This document shows, one piece after another, positions 18,252-26,764 of a DNA stretch of 64,000 bases (position 1 is the stretch's first letter; each line of letters opens with the position of its first letter). Source of the stretch: Ancylomarina sp. 16SWW S1-10-2 (GTDB lineage Bacteria > Bacteroidota > Bacteroidia > Bacteroidales > Marinifilaceae). The notes under the pieces were generated by a model. It was not told the origin of the DNA. It ran no database searches and was given only the letters and a program-made list of their open reading frames with translations. The DNA lies in contig NZ_SADB01000002.1 in NCBI RefSeq assembly GCF_009669305.1, forward strand, positions 219,358 through 283,357. The letters run 5' to 3'. A program made the position numbers and the translations under genes.

Positions 18252-19478
18252 TTGAATATGAATTCAAGAAATACGCTTGGCATTTTATTACATATCCGAA
18301 AAGACAAACTTAATAAGAAAAAGGAAGCTCCTATATTCTTAAGAGTAACTGTTAATGGAAAACGAGCTGAAATTTCAACGAAGCAATATGTTGATCCAGA
18401 TAAATGGAATAGTGATGCTGGCGAAATAAAGGGGAATAAGGAAGAGATTAAAGTTAAAAATCAATTTTTACTTAGACTTAAAAGTAAAGCTCATAAAATC
18501 TATCAAGACCTGATTTTAGAGAATGATGCTGTTACTTCTGCAAAAATCAAAGAAGTTTTTTTTGATATGCAAAAGCCTAGTAGGTCATTGTTGGATGTGT
18601 TTAAAATTCATAATCAGACAGTCAAAGAACGAGTAGGAATTGATTATTCTTCTTCAACTTATCGTAGATATGAAACAACTCTGGATCACGTTAAGAATTT
18701 CATTAAATATAAGTATGCCAAAGATGACATTTATCTAAGTGATCTAAATTATCAGTTTATTGAAGATCTATCTCATTATTTTAAAACGGTTCGAAAATGC
18801 AATCACAATACTTCGGTTAAATACATTAAGAACTTAAAGAAGGTTATTTTCTTGGCCATTAAGCGAGAATGGTTAGGTAAGGATCCTTTTATCCAATTCA
18901 GTGTGAAACTAGAAGAAACGAAAAGAGTTTACCTATCTAGAGAAGAATTAGAAAGAGTAGAGAGTAAGGTGTTTAAAATTGCTAGACTTGAGCAGATTAG
19001 AGATTTTTTTATTTTTTCGTGCTATACGGGTTATCCATATAGTGAGATCGAAAAATTAATTCCTAGGGATGTTCAAACTCATTTTGATGGGAGTAAATGG
19101 ATAATTACTTCGAGAACAAAAAATGATATTCAATCTAATGTTCCCTTGTTAGCTAAGGCTGAAGAAATAATTGAAAAATATAAGAATCATCCTGATTCAA
19201 TAATGAGAGGAAAGTTGTTTCCAATACCCTCTAACGTAAAATATAATGCTTACCTCAAGGAAATAGCAGACGTGTGCGAAATAGACAAGAATTTAACAAC
19301 ACATGTAGCTCGTCATACTTTCGCTACAACTATAACCTTGAGTAATGATGTTTCAATTGAAACGGTTTCTGCCATGCTAGGTCATAAATCTATTCGAACA
19401 ACTCAAATTTATGCTAAGGTTGTTGAAGAAAAAGTATCTAAGGAGATGAATAAACTTAAAGAAAAATTAAATAAATAA
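18252..19478 (+). CDS. int: Tyrosine-type site-specific integrase
   Basis: 408 residues with the Bacteroidota integrase layout: an arm-DNA-binding N-terminus (LRVTVNGKRAEISTKQYVDPDKWN), a SAM-like core-binding domain (about 107-200) and a catalytic domain. The catalytic residues are H351 and R354 (HVARH), H378 (LGHKS) and the nucleophile Y387 (TTQIYAKV). The first catalytic Arg, normally in TGxR, is replaced: the motif reads TGYPYSEIEKL. Loss of this Arg is also known in IntDOT of the Bacteroides element CTnDOT, so activity is not excluded. It lies 160 bp inside attL, so it very likely drives integration and excision of this island at ssrA. Confidence 0.93.
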   Translation: MNMNSRNTLGILLHIRKDKLNKKKEAPIFLRVTVNGKRAEISTKQYVDPDKWNSDAGEIKGNKEEIKVKNQFLLRLKSKAHKIYQDLILENDAVTSAKIKEVFFDMQKPSRSLLDVFKIHNQTVKERVGIDYSSSTYRRYETTLDHVKNFIKYKYAKDDIYLSDLNYQFIEDLSHYFKTVRKCNHNTSVKYIKNLKKVIFLAIKREWLGKDPFIQFSVKLEETKRVYLSREELERVESKVFKIARLEQIRDFFIFSCYTGYPYSEIEKLIPRDVQTHFDGSKWIITSRTKNDIQSNVPLLAKAEEIIEKYKNHPDSIMRGKLFPIPSNVKYNAYLKEIADVCEIDKNLTTHVARHTFATTITLSNDVSIETVSAMLGHKSIRTTQIYAKVVEEKVSKEMNKLKEKLNK

Positions 19479-19485
19479 ACTTGCA

Positions 19486-20475
19486 ATGGAATCAGCAAAA
19501 CCATTAAACAGGATTGGGATAATCGCCTTTTCACCAAAACAGAATATCATCATCTTATATGATTTTTTATTCTTTTACACTCAAAGCTTAGCCTCATTAA
19601 TATCAAAGGGAAATAAGATCTTCAGTTTCAATGAGAAAGTCTACTATTCATGCACAAAGCAAGAAATCCTCGAGAACAGAATCAGTTTTGTCGACCGAAA
19701 GATGGATCGAATTGAGAAGCTTAGTAGACTTAGGAGAAGATCAATTATTTGGTTTAAAGTTTTCGTCGCTTCAACAGCACTTTATTTTATAGGGAAGGAA
19801 TACCTTTATTTTAGTTTTCTTATGCTTTTAGGATGTCTTGTTAGCTTAATATTCTCCATCCCATTAGTAAGGCTACACAGTTTCTTTGAAGATGATGTAC
19901 GAAAGAGACTTACCAAATATAGAATGCATTTAAGTTCTGAAATAGAGAAGATTTCAAAAGCGAAAAAGAAAGAAGATATTGCTCTTAAAGTGCCTATATC
20001 AGCAGATTCAAAAACATTAGGTGCCTTATATAATATTCTTAATGAAAAGAATCTCATAGAGAAAATTTCGCCAAAAAACTTCGAGAGTTTCGCCTTAGAT
20101 ACTTTTATATCTTCAAAAAAAGGAACTAAATTTAAAGAAAGAACTCTGATACATTTCTTTTCAGACAGAAATGAAGAGGCTATGAAATTATATAAGGACA
20201 TAGTTGAAACTATCCAAGAAAGTATTAAAATAAAACCAATAGAAGAAGCTGTACCAGACGAGAATGCAAATCGTTTATTCTATCACCTAAAAAATAGCTC
20301 CTTAGAATTTCAGATACCATTCGAACAATTAGAGGTTCTTGTTAAAGTGTTTTGTCATAAAGTTTTTAGTGGGGATTGTGATCTTGTTAGATTAAACAAT
20401 TCAGAACTAACTCATTTAAGAAATTTACATAAATTGAATTTTAGTAAGAAGATTCTCCTATCAATCCCGGAATGA
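19486..20475 (+). CDS. Unknown protein with two central membrane helices
   Basis: 329 residues, not recognised. It starts 7 bp after the integrase stop, so the two are probably cotranscribed. The N-terminal 86 residues are mixed. Two hydrophobic helices follow at about 87-106 and 108-128. The C-terminal 200 residues are charged, helix-rich and probably cytoplasmic, with a Lys-rich region near 150-165. No enzyme motif is seen. Its fixed place behind int suggests an accessory role in the element, but nothing in the sequence shows what it does. Confidence 0.7.
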   Translation: MESAKPLNRIGIIAFSPKQNIIILYDFLFFYTQSLASLISKGNKIFSFNEKVYYSCTKQEILENRISFVDRKMDRIEKLSRLRRRSIIWFKVFVASTALYFIGKEYLYFSFLMLLGCLVSLIFSIPLVRLHSFFEDDVRKRLTKYRMHLSSEIEKISKAKKKEDIALKVPISADSKTLGALYNILNEKNLIEKISPKNFESFALDTFISSKKGTKFKERTLIHFFSDRNEEAMKLYKDIVETIQESIKIKPIEEAVPDENANRLFYHLKNSSLEFQIPFEQLEVLVKVFCHKVFSGDCDLVRLNNSELTHLRNLHKLNFSKKILLSIPE

Positions 20476-20551
20476 TTTTAATCCTCTGTAACGGCATCCA
20501 GTAATTCAATTATATTGGCATCACTTAAAACAAAAACATAACAATAATCAA

Positions 20552-21928
20552 TCAACAATAAAGTCCTGTGTCAAGTCTGAGTAGCATTATAAAGACTTCT
20601 TCTAATCCTTCTGTATTATTTAATAATTCAGATGGTTTAATATTGCCTAAGCGAATACATTCTTCATCTAACCATTTCGTATATTTTTTGGTTGATCCAA
20701 ATACTAAGAGTCCTTTTTCATTGACTATTTTCAAACTAATTCCAGTATTCATAAAACGATAAGTATTTGGACATTCATAAAATCCTTTCTTATCTATTCC
20801 TAAAAATACGGAATAAAACAGGTGACTAATTATAGATTGTTTTAAATCAAAGCGATGAAAAGGTTTTATCGTTCTCCTGCTAGCGTTCACTCTTTCGGCA
20901 CTAAATACAGCACCTTTTATAGAATAATGAATACATTGAATTCTTGTTATTTTCCCTACCTGAAGTTCCAAAACAGCTCCTTTCAAACTATTGTGGAAGA
21001 ACAAGAAGAATTGCCCCACTGAAAAATTCATCAGAATATTGTCGATATGTTTTTTGTGTATATCTAAAATATCCCATTTCAGCCTCAGTCTTTTAAAATT
21101 AAATTTGACGTATTCAACGCATTCTTCGGTAGCTATCCTTTTCCACAAATCTCTCAATTCTACTTCTTCTGCATTACTAAGATTAGGATAAAATAACTGA
21201 TTATAAATTTCATCGTCAGTTTGTCCATCAATTTGCAAATTCAGCTGATAACACAATTTATTTAATTCAGTAGATTCTGCAAACTGTTCTTCATTTTGGG
21301 ACTGTGATTTTGGAACATCTATACCACAAATTCTGATATAAGATTTCTTTAAAAGTGAAGAGATTATTTCATGATCAAAACTTTTAGTAGGAGATAATTT
21401 CTGATTCAACTTTCTACAATCAAGTGTTTTTGAATCATCCTCATTTGCATATCGTAAAAATGCAGAAAGGTAAAGCTTATCGTATAAAGGAAGATCCTGA
21501 ACGACTACAGTTTGTTTATTTGTATCGACATTATAATGGTTGTTTAAGATCTCCACTGATTTTTCTATTATAATTCTTTGTTGATTCTGCCTCTCCAACT
21601 CACATGATGAACAACAGCATCTATCTGAATTATCATGTCCACAAATGGGACAATATGCTTTGTTTACAGAACTTGTTCTTCTTGGTCTATTTTGCAACAT
21701 TTGCACATTGCAATAGGGACATAATTCATCCTCTGATAGGATAGGTGGTAGTAAATTATAAAAGCCACTTGCATGAATATCAATATTATAATCTCGTATT
21801 AGAATTTTTATCTTTTCTCCATCATTATATTTCTGACAAAGTTCTTCGATTTGCTCAGATGATAGATGGGCTAGTTTTTCTGAAATGGGAGGTAATTGTT
21901 GTTCCATGGAATTTTGTTTTAGGATCAC
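20552..21928 (-). CDS. Unknown protein with N-terminal zinc ribbons
   Basis: 458 residues, family not recognised. Residues 1-60 are helical and could include an HTH (QIEELCQKYNDGEKIKILIRDYNI). A Cys-rich zone follows (about 88-130): CPYC, CPICGH and CCCSSC, enough for two treble-clef or ribbon zinc sites. The remaining 320 residues lack known motifs; near residue 330 a hydrophobic FSVGQFFLFFHNSLKGAVLELQVG stretch occurs. Met8 (position 21,907) is an alternative start. It stands alone, convergent with the int operon, in a zone of gene debris. Zinc ribbon plus large unknown domain is common in defence and mobile-element genes, but no function can be assigned. Confidence 0.7.
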   Translation of the reverse strand: MILKQNSMEQQLPPISEKLAHLSSEQIEELCQKYNDGEKIKILIRDYNIDIHASGFYNLLPPILSEDELCPYCNVQMLQNRPRRTSSVNKAYCPICGHDNSDRCCCSSCELERQNQQRIIIEKSVEILNNHYNVDTNKQTVVVQDLPLYDKLYLSAFLRYANEDDSKTLDCRKLNQKLSPTKSFDHEIISSLLKKSYIRICGIDVPKSQSQNEEQFAESTELNKLCYQLNLQIDGQTDDEIYNQLFYPNLSNAEEVELRDLWKRIATEECVEYVKFNFKRLRLKWDILDIHKKHIDNILMNFSVGQFFLFFHNSLKGAVLELQVGKITRIQCIHYSIKGAVFSAERVNASRRTIKPFHRFDLKQSIISHLFYSVFLGIDKKGFYECPNTYRFMNTGISLKIVNEKGLLVFGSTKKYTKWLDEECIRLGNIKPSELLNNTEGLEEVFIMLLRLDTGLYC

Positions 21929-22202
21929 GAAAGTTCCAAAACAATAAGAGGCATGCCCCTTACTCCATTATACCACAGAAAGGTACGACCAAGCACCCCG
22001 AACTAGCACAACGAAGCAAGGGAACACACCAATTTAAGGTGCGTTCACTCGTCCGTTTCTCTAGTTCTATAAATTTGGTCGTTTTATCTATAGAGAAACT
22101 TCAGTAACGCAATATTTTTCTTTAATATTTTCTAATCATAAAGATAGATAAATCCCTCAATTCAACAAGATGATATTTCTTATATTTAATGGTTCTATGA
22201 TG

Positions 22203-22274
22203 CCATACATACCAGCATTACCATATATGCCAGAATAGCCATACTTACTTGCTATCCCATACGTACCAGTTTTT
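22203..22274 (+). repeat. Four 18-bp direct repeats, consensus CCATACxTACCAG
   Basis: Units start at 22,203, 22,221, 22,239 and 22,257, exactly 18 bp apart, sharing CCATA(C/T)(A/T/G)T(A/G)CCAG with spacer bases varying. They could be iterons. An 18-bp period also equals six codons, and the minus strand reads GTYGIASKYGYSGIYGNAGMYG, a Gly-Tyr repeat without a start codon, so a decayed coding repeat is the alternative. The surrounding gap 21,929-22,477 otherwise holds only an inverted ACGACCAA pair and the half-palindrome described separately. Confidence 0.55.
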
Positions 22275-22393
22275 CTAGCTTAATTCCAAAAACAATTGAT
22301 TTTTTATTTTTCAATAAGAAAAAAAGTCTGCAATCGACTACAAATACACCCTAAACAACTAATAGTAAATTTAATAACTGGTAAATTTAGAAT

Positions 22394-22414
22394 CTGCAAT
22401 CGTGTCGGCAATCG
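22394..22414 (+). repeat. Solitary copy of the 301-bp-repeat palindrome arm
   Basis: CTGCAATCGTGTCGGCAATCG matches 19 of 21 bases of the arm found in the four tandem repeats 3-4 kb away. The flanks AATTTAG before it and TTTT after it also match. The second arm is missing here. Confidence 0.6.
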
Positions 22415-22502
22415 TTTTGCAACAAAAGGGAGTGACTAGACAAAAAAAAGCATACAAACAATAATCATGTTGCTTGGATGCTATTTTTCATCTTAACTGA
22501 TA

Positions 22503-22590
22503 CTATTTACCACTTGGTTTTGGAGAATTATTCCCTCTTCCGCCACCCGAAGGTTTTTCTGTTGTACTTGGGCCATTGTTTGGTCTTGGG
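22503..22590 (-). pseudogene. 3' tail fragment of an unidentified gene
   Basis: On the minus strand the frame reads PRPNNGPSTTEKPSGGGRG and NNSPKPSGK-stop, a low-complexity C-terminal tail. Upstream, the frame runs straight into the hsdR fragment on the other strand. This is the broken end of a lost gene, joined head-on to the hsdR remnant. Confidence 0.5.
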
Positions 22591-23847
22591 GCTGAAGGTT
22601 TCGATGCTCAGTGTGTTTCAACGGTTTACCTTGACAAGCCAATTAAAGGTCATACTTTAATGCAGACCATTGCTCGTGCAAATCGGGTATACGATGATGA
22701 AAAAGAAAATGGACTTATCGTTGATTATGGAAATGTGTACAAACAATTGGAAAAAGCTTATTCTGTATATGGAGAAGGTGGTAGAGGGAATGGTGGTTCT
22801 GGTGGAAAGACGAAACCAGGAAAACCTGTAGAGAAACTAATTGAACTGGAGTTAGAGCTAAAAAAGGCGATACAAGAAACAAAGCAGTATTTAAAATCAC
22901 TTAAATTTGATCTTACCGAATTAATTGAAGCTAAACCAATGGCTAAAATTGGTAAGCTTAAAGATGCTGCAGATTGTGTTTGTTTAAATGACAAAACCAG
23001 AGCTACTTTTGAAATCATGGCTCGTAATGTTTTTAGAAAGTATAAAGCCTTATTTCCAGAAGCAGAGGTAAGAGCTTACATAAAACGACATAATGCGATA
23101 GAGGCCATTTACAGCTTAATTAATCAAAAAGTTAAAACTGCCGATGTTACCGAAATAATGATGGAATTACAATCTATCGTAAGTGATAGTGTTTCCCTAA
23201 AAAAAATTGAAGCATCAGAAAAAGAAGAAGTTTATATAGACTTAGGCTCTTTAGATTTTGACAAGTTAAAAGCAGCCTTTTCCAAAATCGCTCGAAAGAA
23301 TACTGTGGTCTACGATTTAAAACAAGCAATTAATCAAAAGTTGCAACAAATGCTAAAAGAGAATCCTCTTAGGATAGATTTTTACGAACGATATAAAAAA
23401 ATCATTGAAGAATACAATCGTGGAAAAAGCCTTGAAGATACCCTTAAAGCATTCGATAAACTAAATGAGTTCATACAAGATTTAAGTATTGAAGAACAAA
23501 GAGCAGTTCGAGAAAATTTAAATGGTCAAGAAGCTTTAGCCATTTTCGATTTATTAAAAGAAGGTAAAAAGTTAGAACCTAAAGAACTAAAAGCGGTTAA
23601 AAAAATCGCTATCGAAACATTGGAAAAACTCCAAACTGAAAAGCTGAAAATTGACAAATGGAGAGAAAAAAGAGAGATTAAAGCGCAAGTGAAAAACATT
23701 ATTCACGATACTCTTTTGTACTTACCCATGACTAGCTATTCCGATGAAGAAGTCGAATCAAAAAGCACGAGTATATATCAGCATATCTATTCAAATTATT
23801 ATGGTGGAGGGAAGAGTGTTTATCAGAGACAAAACATACTAATCTAA
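22591..23847 (+). pseudogene. hsdR: Truncated type I restriction enzyme R subunit (C-terminal part)
   Basis: About 420 codons remain. The sequence begins inside helicase motif V/VI (GFDAQCVSTVYLDKPIKGHT, then QTIARANRVYDD and GLIVDYGNV) and continues through the C-terminal HsdR domain to a normal stop and a strong terminator. The N-terminal nuclease and most of the motor (normally around 600 residues) are missing, and no hsdM or hsdS is nearby. The ATG at 22,576 lies in the join and cannot give an active enzyme. It is a deletion remnant of a former type I restriction system on the island. Confidence 0.85.
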
Positions 23848-23850
23848 AAA

Positions 23851-23893
23851 AAATAAACGCACCAAATTTAGAAGTTTGGTGCGTTTATTTTGA
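23851..23893 (+). terminator. Terminator of the hsdR remnant
   Basis: AAATAAACGCACCAAA, loop, TTTGGTGCGTTTATTTT: a 16-bp stem directly after the stop codon. Confidence 0.85.
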
Positions 23894-23939
23894 TTTCTAT
23901 TTTACTCAAAAACACTAGATTCTTGTGCTCACTATCACC

Positions 23940-24095
23940 TTACTTTTTTTCTATATTAATAGGTATTCCTAATTTTTTAATAAATATTCTATCTGCAAGC
24001 TAAAAGCGAGTAGATATCTCTTTTCTTGGTAAAGAAGAGCAAGAGTTAATGAGCTTGCGAATGCTTGTGGGTGAAACGGAGTTTCTAAGACCCAC
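23940..24095 (-). pseudogene. Possible decayed gene end
   Basis: The minus strand reads GLRNSVSPTSIRKLINSC, SSLPRKEISTRF, a stop, then LADRIFIKKLGIPINIEKK and a stop: protein-like with one internal stop. No family is recognised and chance cannot be excluded. Confidence 0.25.
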
Positions 24096-24185
24096 AAAAC
24101 ACATCTTGCTTTTTCAATATTCGTAATAAATTGGCTCTTGTAAATGACCCTTTAAACACTAATATAGGGCGGAAAACTAACTTTG

Positions 24186-24257
24186 AGCACAGATTAAGCA
24201 CAGATTAAGCACAAATTAAGCACAGATTAAGCACAAACTAAGCACTAAGTAAGCACC
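24186..24257 (+). repeat. 11-bp iteron array (AGCACAGATTA x6 plus a partial)
   Basis: Six head-to-tail units start at 24,186, 24,197, 24,208, 24,219, 24,230 and 24,241, with a partial seventh. The consensus is AGCACARATTA; the last two units are diverged. The period is about one helical turn, so all units face one side of the DNA. The array lies downstream of the ParA/RHH genes in a 635-bp AT-rich gap (23,894-24,528) with no gene. Position and form fit a replication origin or partition site of a plasmid-like element. Confidence 0.75.
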
Positions 24258-24528
24258 ATTTTTATCCCAATAGTTATGAAATTCGACCTGTTTTTATGGT
24301 TTATGTATCACTCCTAGCATAAAATCTTCAGTTTAGTACACTAAATGTGCACTAAACTTACACCAACTGTACAATAATTGTATGCCATTTTCAGAAATAG
24401 ACAATTATCAATTTTACTTATTTTTAGAGTTGTCTTTTGCCATATTTCATTAAAAAGTGATATGGAAAATGAAAACAAAATCTATAAATTTGGCTGCATT
24501 GATAGTCTGGTTTTTATATCCTAGATAG

Positions 24529-24792
24529 CTACTTAAACAGCTTTAGAGCTTCATCCATGTTTTTATATTTGGACGCATATTTTTTGAGAGCTTCATTGAT
24601 TACAGAGCCAATTGTTTTTCGTTCATAAAACGCAATTGCTTTTATCTGATTTAATAATTGAATATTGAGATAATAAGTAGCCTTTATTGATCCTAAGTCC
24701 AATGCTTTAGTCTCTTTATTAGGTTCTTTTTTTTCAGAAATACTCGATTGCAATAAGCCATCGATTCCCTTTTTAAAATCTTTCTTTGCCAT
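24529..24792 (-). CDS. Small ribbon-helix-helix-like partner of ParA
   Basis: 87 residues. A basic, disordered-looking N-terminus (MAKKDFKKGIDGLL) is followed by ATYYLNIQLLNQIKAIAFYERKTIGSVINEALKKYASKY, which has the strand-helix-helix spacing of RHH DNA-binding proteins. It lies 53 bp downstream of parA on the same strand and next to the iterons. In plasmids with small ParA proteins, such a protein takes the ParB/ParG role of binding the centromere and regulating the operon. The fold is inferred from pattern and context. Confidence 0.65.
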   Translation of the reverse strand: MAKKDFKKGIDGLLQSSISEKKEPNKETKALDLGSIKATYYLNIQLLNQIKAIAFYERKTIGSVINEALKKYASKYKNMDEALKLFK

Positions 24793-24845
24793 ACCTTATG
24801 GTTTTAGAGTTACTTATGTTTGTTATGGTGTATATTAGAAAAAAT

Positions 24846-25556
24846 CTAATGTTGTTTACTTAAAAATTCTTCACAGAGGTTAAAATAATCTTCAGCACCA
24901 TTACTCTTTGGAGCATATCTAAAAATGTCTATGCCTGCTGAAGGAGCTTCCGCAAGAGCAATATTTTCCCGAATGCAAGTCTCATACAGCTTGCCATTAA
25001 AATGCCCTCTAATCACCTCTGAGATATCTTTATGCATAACCTTTCGATGACTAAACTGAGTTAAGAGTACACCTTCTAACTCTAGCTTTGGATTTATTCT
25101 AGCTTTGATCTTTTGAGTTACTTCTAATAGTTTACTTAAACCTTGAATACTCAAATGATGGGGGAGTAAGGGGACTAAATAGGAATCGGAAGCTGTAAGA
25201 GCATTTAAAGCAACCAATCCTAATGATGGTGAACAGTCTATAATAATATAGTCGTAATCATTTTTAACTTGATATAGAAGTTCTCTAAGGAGATATTCTC
25301 TGCCAGGTTCACCCGACATTTCTAACTCAAATGCATTCAAATCAATTGTTGAAGGCACAATATCCAAATTCACCATGATCTGCATTGGAGAAAATTCACT
25401 TTCCTCCTTTAAGCATTGATAAATGTTATTCTCACAAGCACCAACACCTAATGATTGAGATAAATTGCACTGAGGATCTAAATCAATAAGTAAAATTCTT
25501 TTACTTTTTAAGCTCAATGCTGATGCTAGTGAGCATGCGGTAGTCGTTTTTCCCAC
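24846..25556 (-). CDS. parA: ParA-type partition ATPase with a frameshifted 5' end
   Basis: 236 residues from a GTG at 25,556. The deviant Walker A is VGKTTTACSLA, then LLIDLDPQCNLSQSLG (Walker A'/switch I) and YIIIDCSPSLGLVALNAL (Walker B). These are hallmarks of ParA/Soj ATPases that segregate plasmids or elements. The conserved start of the family lies upstream in another frame. An ATG at 25,596 gives MIKTILII, and a one-base shift then gives NPKGSVGKTTT, an almost perfect P-loop. As read, the ATG frame stops at TAG 25,560-25,558. The gene therefore has a +1 frameshift inside its P-loop start, or starts at the GTG and lacks the signature Lys. The damage sits exactly at the edge of the 301-bp repeats. 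Confidence 0.8.
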   Translation of the reverse strand: MGKTTTACSLASALSLKSKRILLIDLDPQCNLSQSLGVGACENNIYQCLKEESEFSPMQIMVNLDIVPSTIDLNAFELEMSGEPGREYLLRELLYQVKNDYDYIIIDCSPSLGLVALNALTASDSYLVPLLPHHLSIQGLSKLLEVTQKIKARINPKLELEGVLLTQFSHRKVMHKDISEVIRGHFNGKLYETCIRENIALAEAPSAGIDIFRYAPKSNGAEDYFNLCEEFLSKQH

Positions 25557-25560
25557 ACTA

Positions 25561-26764
25561 CCTTTTGGGTTTTATTATCAATATTGTTTTTATCATTTTT
25601 TTTTAATTTAATAGGATTATTAGTCAGCAATGATATAATTGTCCTCATTACAGATTGAATGTGTGATCGTTACCAATGAATTTAGTATTCTGCAAACGAG
25701 TCGGCAATCGTTTTTATGTTTTTACTTTTATGGAGCGATTGCCGACCCGTTTGCAGACAAGCTTAAAATGCTATAACTAATTGACTCAGTCTGAATTATA
25801 GCTAGATTGTAAAGGGGTGCTGACTGCATCATCTAGTATAAAAATAAAAATTGCTCTACTACCTTTTGGGGTTTATTATCAATATTGTTTTGTCATTTTT
25901 TTTTTAGTTTATAAAGATTTTTAGTCAGCAATCAATAAATAATCATCATTACGGACTGATTAGGTGTTTGTTATGGGCTTTTTTAATACTCAGCAATCCA
26001 GTCAGCAAACGTGCTTACCCGTTCATTTTATGAAGCTGTTTGCTGACTGGATTGCTGACTAATTTTAAACGCGATAACTAATTGATTCAATCGAAGTTAT
26101 AATTGGGTTCCATAGGGTTGCTGACTGATTTATTTAATATAAAAATAAAAGTTGCTCTAGATCCTTTTGGTGTTTATTATCAATATTGTTTTTATCATTT
26201 TTTTTAATTTTAATAGGATTATTAGTCAGCAATGATATAATTGTCCTCATTACGGATTGAATATGAAATCGTTACCAATGAATTTAGTATTCTGATAACG
26301 AGTCGGCAATCGTTTTTATGTTTTTACTTTTATGGAGCGATTGCCGACCCGTTTGCAGACAAGCTTAAAATGCTATAACTAATTGATTCAGTCTGAATTA
26401 TAGCTAGATTGTAAAGGGGTGCTGACTGCATCATCTAGTATAAAAATAAAAGTTGCTCTACTACCTTTTGGGGTTTATTATCAATATTGTTTTTATCATT
26501 TTTTTTTAATTTAATAGGATTATTAGTCAGCAATGATATAATTGTCCTCATTACAGATTGAATGTGTGATCATTACCAATGAATTTAGTATTCTGCAAAC
26601 GAGTCGGCAATCGTTTTTATGTTTTTACTTTTATGGAGCGATTGCCGACCCGTTTGCAGACAAGCTTAAAATGCTATAACTAATTGACTCAATCGAAATT
26701 ATAGTTCAATTCTCTTGGATTGCTGACTGCATCATCTAGTACAAAAATAAAAGTTGCTCTACCA
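25561..26764. repeat. Four tandem 301-bp repeats between parA and the primase gene
   Basis: Units begin at 25,561, 25,862, 26,163 and 26,464, each exactly 301 bp. Units 1, 3 and 4 are nearly identical; unit 2 has diverged widely but kept its length. On the minus strand each unit carries a copy of the last codons of the primase gene (RATFIFxLDDAVS), a spacer with a large palindrome, and the first codons of parA up to the P-loop. The real primase end is in unit 4 and the real parA start in unit 1. The array was therefore built by duplicating the primase-parA junction. Confidence 0.93.
25690..26659. repeat. Four long palindromes, one per 301-bp repeat
   Basis: Palindromes at 25,690-25,756, 25,991-26,057, 26,292-26,358 and 26,593-26,659: 21-bp arms around 25-bp loops. 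In units 1 and 4 the left arm is CTGCAAACGAGTCGGCAATCG; unit 3 has two extra mismatches. In unit 2 it is CAGCAATCCAGTCAGCAAACG: five positions differ, yet the right arm changes with it, so pairing is kept apart from one wobble. Each arm contains the GCAAxC motif twice. There is no T run, so these are not ordinary terminators. They could be binding or initiation sites for the primase or ParA, or RNA structures in the primase-parA transcript. Confidence 0.85.

Noticed and set aside
24186-24257. CRISPR-like short repeats
   Set aside because: The 11-bp units are directly adjacent with no spacers; they are iterons.
25561-26764. CRISPR array
   Set aside because: The repeats are 301 bp units without short spacers, and no cas gene is present. 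They are tandem duplications of a gene junction.
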